Below, in pieces: positions 16,246 through 25,419 of a stretch of 64,000 nt of DNA (positions are counted from its first letter, which is position 1; every line of letters begins with the position of its first letter). Origin of the DNA: Variovorax beijingensis. Its GTDB lineage: Bacteria; Pseudomonadota; Gammaproteobacteria; Burkholderiales; Burkholderiaceae_C. The notes below the pieces were generated by a model. That model saw only the letters and a program-made list of their open reading frames with translations, did not search any database and was not told where the DNA came from. Location of the stretch: assembly GCF_007828835.1 (NCBI RefSeq), contig NZ_VIVL01000009.1, forward strand, positions 235,905 to 299,904, written 5' to 3'. The position numbers were made by a program, and so were the translations under genes.

Positions 16246-18485
16246 CAGGCGGGGGTCGTTGCTGCGTCTGTTGTCTCGTCCAGGTGTTGAAGAATGCGCG
16301 CCGCGTCGTCGCGCAGCTGCGTCGAAAGTGCCGTGGCCAGATCGAGCCGGCGCAGCAGCCAGGGGCTGATGTCGTTGTCGAACGGGTCGGGCAGGGGAAT
16401 CGGGCCGCCCACGGTGGTGGAGCCGGTGCTTTCGGGCAGCGAGGGGCCGGTGGTCGGCGCGCTGCCGATGGCGGCCTCGATGCGCTGCGCGGTGCGCGCG
16501 AGCGGGCCTTCGATCTCGGCGGCCGTGAGCCGGTCGCGCCGCAGTACGAGCATCGACTTGACGGCGCTGAGCTGCGCAAGCAACTGGTAGCTGTGCGCCT
16601 GCAGGTGTTCGAGCGGCTCCAGTGGCGGCTGCACCGCGCGCGGCTCCGACAGCGAGCGCTGCGTCGCCTGCACCAGGGCCGAGAGGCTGTCGTAGGCCTC
16701 GCGGCGCGCGAGCCGCCATTCGAGCTCGGGGCTGCTGTCGATGGCCTGCAGCTGGCCCAGGCCGAGCGCCAGCCGCGCATGGCGCGCCTGCGCGGTGAGC
16801 GTGCGCGCCACCAGCGCCGGAATCTGCCCGCGCTCCCACGAGGGCAGCACATAGCAGAAGCCCCAGGCCAGCGCGGCGCCGATCAGCGTGTCGGCAATGC
16901 GCTCGAACAGCGCGAAGATGGGCGCGGCGCCGGTGTTGAGCATGTGCGCCTGCACCAGGCCCAGCACCGTGGCCGCCACCGCCGTGATCAGGTAGCGCCG
17001 CACCGCAAAGCTGTGGGCGATGGCCTGCGCCACCGTGAGGATGACCAGCAGCGCGAGCGGCGACGGATGCGCCGAGAGCAGGCCCACCGCGAGCACGCTG
17101 CCCAGCAGCGTACCGGCGACGCGGCTGTTGCGCCGCTCCAGCGTCTGCGAAAGGCTGCCGCGCAGCACCACCACGATGGTCAGCAGGATCCAGTAGTCGT
17201 GCGAACCCCAGGGCAGCGACACCGCAATGGCGTAGCCGGCCGCAATGGCCAGTGCCGCGCGAATGGCGTGGCGCAGCGGCGGCGCGTCCCAGCGCCACAG
17301 CGTGAGAAAGGGCCGCAGCGACCAGTCGGTCGGGCTCACGAACATCTGCCAGTTGGCGCGCACCACCGCAAGGTTGGGCTCGGCATCGCCGCGCGCCATG
17401 GCCGACAGGCGCAGCACCTCGTCGTTGATGTGGCCGATGCGGCTGGCCAGGCCGCGCGCGAGCATGGCGGCGTTCGGGCCCGGCAGGCCGTGGCTCGGCG
17501 CATGGTCCTCGCCCGGCAGATGGATCGACGCGAGCCGCGGCCGCCGGTCGGCCACCACTTCGGGCTCGCGGCCCATCAGCAGCGCGTCGCCGAGTGCCGT
17601 GGTGTCGTCGGCCAGTTCCTCGAGCACCCGGCGCATCTCGATGAGGGCCTGGGCATGCGCGGGATGGCTCTTGAGCGCGTCCAGGTCGAGCTCGCTCGCG
17701 AGCAGCTGGTCGCGCATCTCGAGCACGATCACCAGCATGGCGGCGAGCCGCTGACGGCGCGGCGTGCGCGGCGATTCGAGCACGATGTCGCGCGTGGCCT
17801 GCAGCTGGTCGGCCAGCGCGGCCTGTTCGCGCAGCAGCCGGCCCAGCAGGGGCGCGGGGGTTTCGCGGATGTCGCTGGTGTCGTCGCGCGGCGTGAACTG
17901 GCTGGCCTCGGTGCGCATCAGCGCGGCCAGCGAATACAGCACGTCCGAGACCGACTGCACGCGGAAGCGCGAATTCAGCGCATGGTTGGCGAGCGTGGCC
18001 CAGATCACGTAGAGCCCGGCGCCCAGCCCGAAGTGCCAGGTGCGCTCGAGCGCCTCGGCCATGCCGCTGGGTGCGGGCGTGGCCATCGAGAAGATCATCG
18101 AGAACATCACCGCGATGGCGATGGGAATGCCCCGCTTGCCCCATGCCATGGCCAGGAAGGCGACGAAGGTGGCGGGCACCAGCACCAGGCCCAGGCGGAT
18201 CGGCGCGGCGTGCAGCAGCTGCACGAAGAAGAACAGCGGCAGCCCGATCAGCGGGGCCGGCAGCATCTGGAAGAACTTGCCGCGGCGCGGGCCGGGCAGG
18301 TCGGGCGGGGCCGTGACGATCACGCCCACCGCGGCAGTGGAGGCCGCGATGGCGCCGAGCCACAGGTGCACGCCAGCCGAGATGACGAGCAGGCCGAGCG
18401 CGACCGTGAGGCCGCTGGCGACGTACTGGCTCAGCGCAATGCGCAGCGCCGCACGGAACCGGAGGGCGGCACCTGGCCCCTGCAT
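16245..18485 (-). CDS. FUSC-family inner-membrane protein
   Basis: A 746-residue protein of the fusaric-acid-resistance/YccS group. It has two clusters of about five to six membrane helices: first ASGLTVALGLLVISAG to LGAGLYVIWATLANHALN, second HAIRAALAIAAGYAIAV to ALAWGFCYVLPSW. A long soluble helical part (about 200-400) separates them, and another forms the C-terminus. Relatives export aromatic acids (AaeB) or have unknown roles. The start at 18485 overlaps the TGA of the suhB-like gene as ATGA, and its own TGA overlaps the mscS start, so three genes are translationally coupled. In-frame sequence upstream of 18485 belongs to the phosphatase gene in another frame. Confidence 0.88.
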   Translation of the reverse strand: MQGPGAALRFRAALRIALSQYVASGLTVALGLLVISAGVHLWLGAIAASTAAVGVIVTAPPDLPGPRRGKFFQMLPAPLIGLPLFFFVQLLHAAPIRLGLVLVPATFVAFLAMAWGKRGIPIAIAVMFSMIFSMATPAPSGMAEALERTWHFGLGAGLYVIWATLANHALNSRFRVQSVSDVLYSLAALMRTEASQFTPRDDTSDIRETPAPLLGRLLREQAALADQLQATRDIVLESPRTPRRQRLAAMLVIVLEMRDQLLASELDLDALKSHPAHAQALIEMRRVLEELADDTTALGDALLMGREPEVVADRRPRLASIHLPGEDHAPSHGLPGPNAAMLARGLASRIGHINDEVLRLSAMARGDAEPNLAVVRANWQMFVSPTDWSLRPFLTLWRWDAPPLRHAIRAALAIAAGYAIAVSLPWGSHDYWILLTIVVVLRGSLSQTLERRNSRVAGTLLGSVLAVGLLSAHPSPLALLVILTVAQAIAHSFAVRRYLITAVAATVLGLVQAHMLNTGAAPIFALFERIADTLIGAALAWGFCYVLPSWERGQIPALVARTLTAQARHARLALGLGQLQAIDSSPELEWRLARREAYDSLSALVQATQRSLSEPRAVQPPLEPLEHLQAHSYQLLAQLSAVKSMLVLRRDRLTAAEIEGPLARTAQRIEAAIGSAPTTGPSLPESTGSTTVGGPIPLPDPFDNDISPWLLRRLDLATALSTQLRDDAARILQHLDETTDAATTPA

Positions 18486-19543
18486 CACTTGGCGGAAGCG
18501 TCGCCTTCGGAGGAGCCGCCTGCAGGCGCGTCGCGGCGCACGCGCGTGAGCTTGCGCTGCACGGGCGCGGCCGGTGCGGCGGCGGGAGCGGGCGCCTCGC
18601 CGTCGAGCGGCGCGGCCGTCAGGTCGGTGACGGTGCTGCGGGCGTAGAGGTCGACCGATTCGTCGGCACCGGGCCGCGCGGCGGCCGACACGGCGCGCAC
18701 GCGGTCGCTGGCGCGCATCTTGTCGTCGATGCCCGCGAACTTGGAGTACTTGGCGAGCAGCGGCACCAGCTGGCCGTAGATGCGCGGTGCGCCGGCCAGG
18801 CATTCGCGCTGTTCCAGGAAGTCGGGCTCGCCCGTGAAGTTGCCGATCAGGCCGCCGGCCTCGGTGACCAGCAGCGAACCCGCGGCCACGTCCCAGGGGT
18901 TCAGGCCGGTCTCGAAGAAGCCGTCGGTGAAGCCGGCCGCCACGTAGGCCAGGTCGAGCGCCGCGGCGCCGGGGCGGCGCAGGCCCGCCATGCGGGGCAT
19001 CATGTCGGCCATGATGGCCAGGTACTGCTTGAAGTTGTCGCCGCTGCGGAACGGAAAGCCCGTGGACACCAGGCATTCGCTGAGCCGGGTGCGCTTGGAC
19101 ACGCGGATGCGGCGCTCGTTCATGTAGGCGCCACGGCCCTTGGTGGCGGTGAACAGGTCGTTGCGGCTCGGGTCGTAGATGACCGCCTGCTCGATCTTGC
19201 CGCGCACCGCGAGCGCGATGGACACGCAGTAGACCGGGAAGCCGTGGATGAAGTTGGTGGTGCCGTCGAGCGGATCGATGATCCAGACGTACTCGGAATC
19301 CTGGGCGCCATGCTGGGTGCCCGATTCCTCGGCCAGGATGCCGTGCCCCGGATACGCGCCAAGCAGCGTTTCGATGATGACCTGCTCGCTGGCGTGGTCG
19401 ACTTCGGTGACGAAGTCGTTGACTTGCTTTTGCGAGATGCGCACGGCCTCGACGTCGAGGGCGGCGCGGTTGATGATGGCGCCGGCGGCGCGTGCGGCCT
19501 TGACGGCCACATTGAGCATGGGATGCAGGTTGGGGGACGACAT
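18485..19543 (-). CDS. suhB: inositol monophosphatase family protein (SuhB-like) with long C-terminal tail
   Basis: A 352-residue lithium-sensitive phosphatase. Metal- and substrate-binding motifs are intact: ILAEESG, WIIDPLDGTTNFIHGFP and NPWDVAAGSLLVTEAGG. E. coli SuhB has 267 residues and, besides hydrolysing inositol phosphates, helps NusG/NusB-dependent rRNA transcription. Here about 85 extra residues follow the fold, rich in Ala/Pro with basic stretches (APVQRKLTRVRRDAP), apparently disordered. Divergent from trmJ, as often in betaproteobacteria, and coupled by ATGA to the FUSC gene. Whether it acts in metabolism or transcription cannot be decided. Confidence 0.9.
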   Translation of the reverse strand: MSSPNLHPMLNVAVKAARAAGAIINRAALDVEAVRISQKQVNDFVTEVDHASEQVIIETLLGAYPGHGILAEESGTQHGAQDSEYVWIIDPLDGTTNFIHGFPVYCVSIALAVRGKIEQAVIYDPSRNDLFTATKGRGAYMNERRIRVSKRTRLSECLVSTGFPFRSGDNFKQYLAIMADMMPRMAGLRRPGAAALDLAYVAAGFTDGFFETGLNPWDVAAGSLLVTEAGGLIGNFTGEPDFLEQRECLAGAPRIYGQLVPLLAKYSKFAGIDDKMRASDRVRAVSAAARPGADESVDLYARSTVTDLTAAPLDGEAPAPAAAPAAPVQRKLTRVRRDAPAGGSSEGDASAK

Positions 19544-19663
19544 TCTGGATTGTGAGAAGAACGGTGGGGTAGGTCCCCTAGAGGCGACCCTGCGGTCCGG
19601 CGATGCGGGCGGCGAGAATCAGGCATTTTACCGGCTCCGCCCGTTAGTGTCTCCCAACCCGCC

Positions 19664-20395
19664 ATGCGCACCCGCTTCATCCTGATCCAGACCAGCCACG
19701 CCGGCAATGTGGGCGCCGCCGCCCGCGCCATGAAAACCATGGGTTTCGACGACCTGGTGCTGGTCGCGCCCCGATGGGCCAACGTGCTGCGGCGCGAGGA
19801 AACCATCCAGCGCGCGAGCGGCGCCCTCGACGTCCTGACCAACGCCCGCATCGTCGAGACGCTCGACGATGCGCTCGACGGCGTCACCCACCTGTGCGCC
19901 ACCGCCATGATCCCGCGCGACTTCGGACCGCCCACCCGTACGCCCCGGGAGCACCTGGAGCCGCTCGCGAAGCAGGGGGAGCAGCACGTGGCCTTCCTGT
20001 TCGGCTCCGAGCGCTTCGGCATGCGCAACGAGGATGTCTACCGCTGCAACGTGGCGCTGAGCATTCCGACCGATCCGAAGTTCGGCTCGCTCAACCTCGG
20101 GGCCGCGATCCAGGTGGTGGCCTACGAATGGCGGCTTGCCCTGGGCGGCTACGAGGTGCGCGATGCCACGGCGCCCATCGAGGCGGCCGATGCCAAGGCC
20201 GTGGCCGGCATGCTCGACCACTGGGAGCGTTCGCTGGTGGAGATCGGCTTTCTGGACCCGGCGGCGCCCAAGAAGCTGATGCCGCGGCTGCAGCAGCTTT
20301 TCAACCGCGCCCAGCCCACGCCGGAAGAAATCCACATCCTGCGCGGCATCGCCAAGGCGATGGCCGATGCGGCCCGGACGCCCCGCAACGGCTAA
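19664..20395 (+). CDS. trmJ: tRNA (cytidine/uridine-2'-O-)-methyltransferase TrmJ
   Basis: A 243-residue SPOUT-class RNA methyltransferase that modifies the ribose of tRNA position 32 with S-adenosylmethionine. The N-terminus RFILIQTSHAGNVGAAARAM carries the conserved Asn/Arg; the knot motifs are AFLFGSERFGMRNEDVYRC and IPTDPKFGSLNLGAAIQVV. A C-terminal helical extension after about residue 165, with LMPRLQQLFNRAQPTPEEI, is also typical. It precedes cysE on the same strand by 77 bases and is divergent from the suhB-like gene. Confidence 0.94.
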   Translation: MRTRFILIQTSHAGNVGAAARAMKTMGFDDLVLVAPRWANVLRREETIQRASGALDVLTNARIVETLDDALDGVTHLCATAMIPRDFGPPTRTPREHLEPLAKQGEQHVAFLFGSERFGMRNEDVYRCNVALSIPTDPKFGSLNLGAAIQVVAYEWRLALGGYEVRDATAPIEAADAKAVAGMLDHWERSLVEIGFLDPAAPKKLMPRLQQLFNRAQPTPEEIHILRGIAKAMADAARTPRNG

Positions 20396-20428
20396 AACCC
20401 CCATCGTTCGTACGCGAAGAACCCGGGC

Positions 20429-20458
20429 TTTAGACTGCCGTCCCCATATCGATATAAC
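20429..20458 (+). promoter_or_regulatory. candidate cysE promoter
   Basis: TTTAGA (20429-20434), an 18-base spacer and TATAAC (20453-20458) form a moderate sigma-70 promoter, giving a short leader before the ATG at 20473. The perfect palindrome ATATCGATAT at 20446-20455 overlaps the -10 region and could bind a regulator, though it may simply be AT-rich promoter sequence. Confidence 0.42.
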
Positions 20459-20472
20459 GACAAAAGGCAGCG

Positions 20473-21243
20473 ATGTTCTCTCGACTGCGCGCCGACATCC
20501 GGTGCATCCTCGAACGCGACCCGGCCGCGCGCAGCGCCTGGGAAGTGATCACGGTCTATCCCGGCTTCCATGCCGTGGTGCTGCACCGCTGGGCGCATGC
20601 CTGTTGGACGCACGGTTTCAAGTGGCCGGCCCGCTTCATCGCGCACGTGGCGCGCGGGCTCACGGGCATCGAGATCCATCCGGCCGCCAAGATCGGCGAA
20701 CGGGTGTTCTTCGACCATGCGATGGGCGTGGTGGTGGGCGAGACCGCCGAGATCGGCGACGGCTGCACCATCTACCAGGGCGTGACGCTGGGCGGCACCT
20801 CGCTCTACAAGGGCACCAAGCGGCATCCGACGCTGGGGCGCAACGTGGTGGTGAGCGCGGGGGCCAAGGTGCTGGGCGGTTTCGTCGTCGGCGACGGCGC
20901 GAAGATCGGCAGCAACGCGGTGGTCATCAAGCCGGTGCCCGCAGGGGCGACTGCGGTGGGCATTCCCGCACGCATCATCCCGTCGAAGGCCGGCGAGAGC
21001 GCCGATGTGGCCGCGCCGCAGAAGTTCTCCGCCTACGGCATCACGCAGGACGACGACCCGCTGAGCCTGGCGATGCGCGGGCTGATCGACAGTGCCGCGA
21101 GCCAGGAACACCAGATCGCGCTGCTGTGGCAGGCCATCGAGAAGCTGTCGTCGCAGCCGGGCACCAAGGACTGCGTGCCCTGCGACGCGGCGCGCGACGA
21201 GAGCTTCGAGGCGGAGAAGCTGACGCAGCTGGTCGGGAAGTGA
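20473..21243 (+). CDS. cysE: serine O-acetyltransferase
   Basis: A 256-residue enzyme that makes O-acetylserine from serine and acetyl-CoA, the first step of cysteine synthesis. Hexapeptide left-handed beta-helix repeats run from about residue 65: GIEIHPAAKIGERVFFDHAM, GVVVGETAEIGDGCTIYQGV, GGTSLYKGTKRHPTLG, VVVSAGAKVLGGFVVGDGAK. The catalytic His/Asp pair (FDHAMG) and active-site loop (TKRHPTLG) are present. The helical C-terminal end with CVPC (KDCVPCDAA) is longer than in E. coli. An AAAGG ribosome site precedes the ATG. Confidence 0.95.
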   Translation: MFSRLRADIRCILERDPAARSAWEVITVYPGFHAVVLHRWAHACWTHGFKWPARFIAHVARGLTGIEIHPAAKIGERVFFDHAMGVVVGETAEIGDGCTIYQGVTLGGTSLYKGTKRHPTLGRNVVVSAGAKVLGGFVVGDGAKIGSNAVVIKPVPAGATAVGIPARIIPSKAGESADVAAPQKFSAYGITQDDDPLSLAMRGLIDSAASQEHQIALLWQAIEKLSSQPGTKDCVPCDAARDESFEAEKLTQLVGK

Positions 21244-21268
21244 CCGGGCTGGAGGGCCCTCCTGTTCC

Positions 21269-21742
21269 TCAAGCCGAACGCTTCGCCGCCGCGTTGTGCA
21301 GCGGCCCATGCACATGCCCCGCGTGCTGCCCGAACGGCTCGGTGGCCGGTGCGGCGGTGTCCAGCTCCTGCAGGATGCCGCAGTTGCGCGCCGATTCGGA
21401 GCCGCAGCATTGCTGGCGCAGTGCCTTCAGCTGCTTCTCCAGCGTCTTGAGCTCGCGGATGCGCGCGGCCACGTGGCCGATGTGGTCGTCCAGCAGCTGG
21501 TTGACCTCGCCGCAGTCTTCCTGCGGTGCATCGCGGAACCTCAGCAGGCTGCGGATCTCGTCGAGCGTCATGTCCAGCGAACGGCAGCGGCGGATGAAGC
21601 CCAGCCGCTGCGCATGCTCGTCGTCGTAGATGCGGTAGTTGCCCTCGGTGCGCGCGGGCTCGGGCAGCAGCTGCTCGCGCTCGTAGTACCGGATGGTTTC
21701 GACCGGCGTGTTCGCGGCCTTGGCCAGTTCTCCGATTTTCAT
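21269..21742 (-). CDS. cadR: Cd(II)/Pb(II)-responsive MerR-family regulator
   Basis: A 157-residue MerR-type metal sensor. The DNA-binding start MKIGELAKAANTPVETIRYY is followed by the coiled dimerisation helix and metal site. Cys77 and Cys112 match the CadR/PbrR metal ligands, with further Cys at 113 and 121 and a His-containing tail (HAGHVHGPLHN), as in cadmium/lead/zinc sensors. It is divergent from a heavy-metal P-type ATPase whose promoter has the 19-base spacer and dyad expected for MerR control. Its 3' end faces cysE, 26 bases away. Confidence 0.93.
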   Translation of the reverse strand: MKIGELAKAANTPVETIRYYEREQLLPEPARTEGNYRIYDDEHAQRLGFIRRCRSLDMTLDEIRSLLRFRDAPQEDCGEVNQLLDDHIGHVAARIRELKTLEKQLKALRQQCCGSESARNCGILQELDTAAPATEPFGQHAGHVHGPLHNAAAKRSA

Positions 21743-21775
21743 GATGCGGCAAGAATGAAGTGGAGGAATCGTCGT

Positions 21776-21806
21776 TTGACTCTACACCTGCTTCAGGGTT
21801 TCCAAT
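21776..21806 (+). promoter_or_regulatory. MerR-type promoter of the P-type ATPase gene
   Basis: TTGACT (21776-21781) and TCCAAT (21801-21806) are separated by 19 bases, the overlong spacer typical of MerR-family control. Inside lies an imperfect dyad, ACTCTACA (21779-21786) against TTCAGGGT (21792-21799), the usual shape of CadR/PbrR/ZntR operators. Bound metal would make CadR twist the DNA and allow RNA polymerase to start near 21813. Confidence 0.85.
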
Positions 21807-21813
21807 CGGCTTC

Positions 21814-24093
21814 ATGACGAACCAGAATGCCCTGAAACCGATGGCGCCGCATGCCCACTCCCATGCGCAGGCCGCTCCCGAAACGGCCTGCTGCGGCAAC
21901 CCGGCCTGCGGCTCGCCGGCCGTCGCCATGCCTGCTGCCGACATCCCGAAGGGCGCCTTGCTCTTCCGCATTCCCACGATGGACTGCGCGGTCGAAGAGT
22001 CCGAGATCCGCCGCGCGCTCGAACCGGTCGCGGGTGTGCGGGGGCTGCGCTTTCGGCTCGGCGACCGCACGATGGCCATCACGGCCGACGACGGTGCCAT
22101 GGCCGGTGCACTCGACGCCATCCGCAAGGCCGGCTTCAAGCCCGAACCGCTGAACGATGCGGCAGGCAGCCCGGCTGCCGGCGCACAGGCAGCCACTGCT
22201 CCTGCAGGCATCGTGGGCATGGGCAGCGGCCTCGTGCGCCTCATTGCCGCGCTGGCGCTGGCCATCGCGGCCGAGGCGGTTTCCTTCCTCGCACTGGAGG
22301 GCGCCGGGTTCATGGCGGCGGAGATGGGGCTCGCGCTCGCAGCCATCGCGCTGGCCGGCCTCGACACCTACAAGAAGGGCTTTGCCGCGCTGCTGCGCGG
22401 GCGCCTGAACATCAACGCGCTGATGGCCGCGGCGGTCACGGGCGCTTTCCTGATCGGGCACTGGCCCGAGGCCGCGATGGTCATGGCGCTCTATGCCATT
22501 GCCGAACTGATCGAGGCGCGCGCCGTCGACCGCGCCCGCAACGCCATCCAGGGCCTGCTGGCGCTGGCGCCCGAGCTGGCCGAGGTCAGGCAGCCCGACG
22601 GCAGCTGGAAGACTGCCAAGGCCGATGCGGTGGCGCTCGATGCCGTGGTGCGCATCCGGCCCGGCGAACGCGTGCCGCTGGACGGCGTGGTGACCGAGGG
22701 CGCGAGCGCCATCGACCAGGCGCCGGTCACGGGCGAGAGCATCCCGGTCGACAAGATGGTGGGAGATCCGGTGTTCGCGGGCACCATCAACCAGACGGCC
22801 GCACTCGAATTCCGCGTGACCGCGGTGGCGGCCAACACCACGCTCGCCCGCATCATCCATGCGGTCGAAGAGGCACAGGGCACGCGCGCGCCCACGCAAC
22901 GCTTCGTCGACCGGTTTGCGGCCGTCTACACGCCCGCGGTCTTCGTGCTGGCCGTTGCCGTTGCGCTGCTCACGCCCTGGCTCATGGGCTGGAGCTGGAC
23001 CGAGGCCATTTACAAGGCGCTGGTGCTGCTGGTCATCGCGTGCCCGTGCGCACTCGTCATCTCGACACCCGTCACGGTGGTGAGCGCGCTGGCTTCGGCC
23101 GCGCGGCGCGGCATCCTGATCAAGGGCGGCACCTACCTCGAAGAGGCGCGCAGGCTCAAGGCCGTGGCGCTCGACAAGACGGGCACCATCACCGAAGGCA
23201 AGCCCAAGCTGGTCGCATCGCGCCTGCTCGACCGCGCATCGGATGAAGCTGCGGTCTTTGCGATTGCCGCGAGCATCGCGGGCCGCTCCGACCATCCGGT
23301 GTCGAAGGCCATTGCCGAAGGCCTGGATCGCGAGCACCAGCCGGTCGGCGACTTCAGGGCCCTGCCCGGACGCGGCGTGCAGGCCGAGCACGAAGGCCGC
23401 AGCTATGTGCTTGGCAACCACCGCCTGATCGAAGAGAAGGGGCTGTGCAGTCCCGCGCTCGAGGCCGAGCTGAAGCAGCACGAGGAAGCGGGGCGCACCG
23501 TCACGCTGCTGGCCTCCGGCCAGGCCGTGCTGGCGCTGTTCGCGGTGGCCGACACCATCAAGCCCTCCTCGCAGGCGGCCATGGCCGAGCTGCGCGCGCT
23601 GGGCGTCACGCCCGTGATGCTGACCGGCGACAACGCCGCCACGGCCAGGGCGATCGGCATGCACGCGGGCATCGACGACGTGCGCGGCAACCTGCTGCCA
23701 GAGGAGAAGCTCGAGGCCATCAAGGCGCTGCAGCAGCGCCACGGCATGGCCGGCATGGCGGGCGACGGCATCAACGATGCACCCGCGCTCGCGCAGGCCG
23801 ACATCGGCTTTGCGATGGGCGGCGCCGGCACCGACACCGCCATGGAGGCGGCCGACGTGGTCATCATGAACGACGACCTGCGGCGCCTGCCCGAAACCAT
23901 CCGCCTCTCGCGCCGCACGCATGCGGTGCTGTGGCAGAACATCACGCTGGCGCTCGGCATCAAGGCCGTGTTCTTCGTGCTCGCGGTGTTCGGCAGCGCC
24001 ACCATGTGGATGGCCGTGTTCGCCGACATGGGCGCGAGCCTGCTGGTGGTGGCCAACGGATTGCGGCTGATGCGCTCTCCGAAGACCGACTGA
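21814..24093 (+). CDS. cadA: heavy-metal P1B-type ATPase (Cd/Pb/Zn export)
   Basis: A 759-residue efflux ATPase. The N-terminus has His and Cys groups (HAHSHAQ, CCGNPACGSP) and one HMA-like domain in which the metal motif reads MDCAVEESEI instead of CxxC. Then come about eight membrane helices, the actuator TGES, the transmembrane metal site CPC (410-412), the phosphorylated Asp454 in DKTGT, the HP motif SDHPVSKAI and the hinge GDGINDAPAL. The CPC pattern and neighbouring CadR gene indicate divalent soft metals. The ATG at 21814 lies only 7 bases behind the -10 box, so the message would be almost leaderless; an in-frame ATG at 21841 is the alternative. Confidence 0.93.
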   Translation: MTNQNALKPMAPHAHSHAQAAPETACCGNPACGSPAVAMPAADIPKGALLFRIPTMDCAVEESEIRRALEPVAGVRGLRFRLGDRTMAITADDGAMAGALDAIRKAGFKPEPLNDAAGSPAAGAQAATAPAGIVGMGSGLVRLIAALALAIAAEAVSFLALEGAGFMAAEMGLALAAIALAGLDTYKKGFAALLRGRLNINALMAAAVTGAFLIGHWPEAAMVMALYAIAELIEARAVDRARNAIQGLLALAPELAEVRQPDGSWKTAKADAVALDAVVRIRPGERVPLDGVVTEGASAIDQAPVTGESIPVDKMVGDPVFAGTINQTAALEFRVTAVAANTTLARIIHAVEEAQGTRAPTQRFVDRFAAVYTPAVFVLAVAVALLTPWLMGWSWTEAIYKALVLLVIACPCALVISTPVTVVSALASAARRGILIKGGTYLEEARRLKAVALDKTGTITEGKPKLVASRLLDRASDEAAVFAIAASIAGRSDHPVSKAIAEGLDREHQPVGDFRALPGRGVQAEHEGRSYVLGNHRLIEEKGLCSPALEAELKQHEEAGRTVTLLASGQAVLALFAVADTIKPSSQAAMAELRALGVTPVMLTGDNAATARAIGMHAGIDDVRGNLLPEEKLEAIKALQQRHGMAGMAGDGINDAPALAQADIGFAMGGAGTDTAMEAADVVIMNDDLRRLPETIRLSRRTHAVLWQNITLALGIKAVFFVLAVFGSATMWMAVFADMGASLLVVANGLRLMRSPKTD

Positions 24094-24149
24094 GCGGCAC
24101 GCGCGGGGCAAACTAAGATCGGGCGATACCCGTCACCGCCATTTCGTCC

Positions 24150-25412
24150 ATGTCCGTCACCTCGCTGCTGCTGCAGCTCGTCGTCATCCTCACCACTGCG
24201 CGCATCTGCGGCTGGGTGCTTCGCCATGTGGGCCAGCCCAGCGTCGTGGGCGAAATGGCCGCGGGGCTCATGCTCGGGCCGGCGGTCATGGGCGCGCTCT
24301 TTCCGTCGCTGCACGCGCAGCTGTTCTCCAAGGACCTGCTGCAAGGCCTTTCGTCGCTGTCGACGGTGGGGCTGGTGCTGTTCATGTTCGTCGTCGGCCT
24401 GGAATTGCGCGCCTCGCGGAACATGCGCTCGCAGCTCAAGGCGGCGGGCGCCGTGGGCGTGCTCAGCGTGATCGTGCCGATGGCGCTGGGCCTTGCGGTC
24501 TCGCCGGCGCTGTATCCCACGCTTGCGCCGGCCGGCGTCGCTTTCTGGCCCTTCGCGCTGTTCATGGCGGCGGCGCTCTCCATCACGGCCTTTCCGGTCA
24601 TGGCGCGCATCCTCAAGGACCGCGGCATGACGCGCACCTCCTTCGGCCAGCTTTCGCTCAGCGCCGCCGCGGTGGTCGACGTGTTCGCCTGGATCCTGCT
24701 GGCCTTCGTGGTGGCCCTGGTTGGCGCGGGCGAGGGCTACGCCGGCCTCATCAAGATCACGGCCGGCGTGGCCGTCATGCTTGCCTTGCTGTTTTTCGGC
24801 CTGAAGCCGGCCTTTGCCTGGCTGCTGCGCGTGAAGGCGCCCGATGGCGAGCCTTCGACCACGGTGATGGCCTCGCTCATGATCGGCCTGCTGGTCACCG
24901 CGCTGCTGACCGAATGGCTGCATCTGCATGCGGTGTTCGGTGCCTTTTTGTTCGGCGCCTGCCTGCCGCGCGACGACCGCCTGCTGCGCTCGCTGAGCGA
25001 ACGCATCGAGCCGATTTCCATCGTCGTGCTGATGCCGCTGTTCTTCGCCCTCGCCGGGCTGGGCACCACGGCGAATGCCTTCTCCGGCGCGAGCCTGGGT
25101 GCGATGCTGCTGATCGTGGCTGTTGCCACCGTCGGCAAGATCGCCGGCGGCGCGGCCGGCGCGCGCATCGCCGGCTACGGCTGGCGCGACAGCCTGGCCA
25201 CCGGCTCGCTGATGAATGCGCGCGGCCTGATGGAACTCATCGTGATGAAGATCGGACTCGACGTGGGCCTGATCGGCCCCGAGCTCTTCACCATGCTGCT
25301 GGTGATGGCGCTCGCCACCACCGCGATGACGGGGCCGCTGATCAACCTGGTGATGGGGCGAGCCAAGGCTCCCGCCAAGGCCGAAGAGGCCGAGGCGCGC
25401 GCCAAGCCGTGA
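24150..25412 (+). CDS. CPA2-type cation/proton antiporter
   Basis: A 420-residue membrane protein with about twelve hydrophobic helices of the Kef/NapA exchanger fold: RHVGQPSVVGEMAAGLMLGP, GLVLFMFVVGLELRAS, the unwound-helix segment ALSITAFPVMARILKD with LSAAAVVDVFAWILLA, and GSLMNARGLMELIVMKIGLD. The TrkA-type regulatory domain of Kef channels is absent. It starts 56 bases after the P-type ATPase on the same strand, so it may be co-expressed and exchange a monovalent cation or metal against protons. The ion is unknown. Confidence 0.9.
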   Translation: MSVTSLLLQLVVILTTARICGWVLRHVGQPSVVGEMAAGLMLGPAVMGALFPSLHAQLFSKDLLQGLSSLSTVGLVLFMFVVGLELRASRNMRSQLKAAGAVGVLSVIVPMALGLAVSPALYPTLAPAGVAFWPFALFMAAALSITAFPVMARILKDRGMTRTSFGQLSLSAAAVVDVFAWILLAFVVALVGAGEGYAGLIKITAGVAVMLALLFFGLKPAFAWLLRVKAPDGEPSTTVMASLMIGLLVTALLTEWLHLHAVFGAFLFGACLPRDDRLLRSLSERIEPISIVVLMPLFFALAGLGTTANAFSGASLGAMLLIVAVATVGKIAGGAAGARIAGYGWRDSLATGSLMNARGLMELIVMKIGLDVGLIGPELFTMLLVMALATTAMTGPLINLVMGRAKAPAKAEEAEARAKP

Positions 25413-25419
25413 TGCGCCG

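Noticed and set aside
21251..21262. GGAGGGCCCTCC palindrome between cysE and cadR
   Set aside because: Perfect but with no loop and no T-run; too short to call a terminator or binding site.
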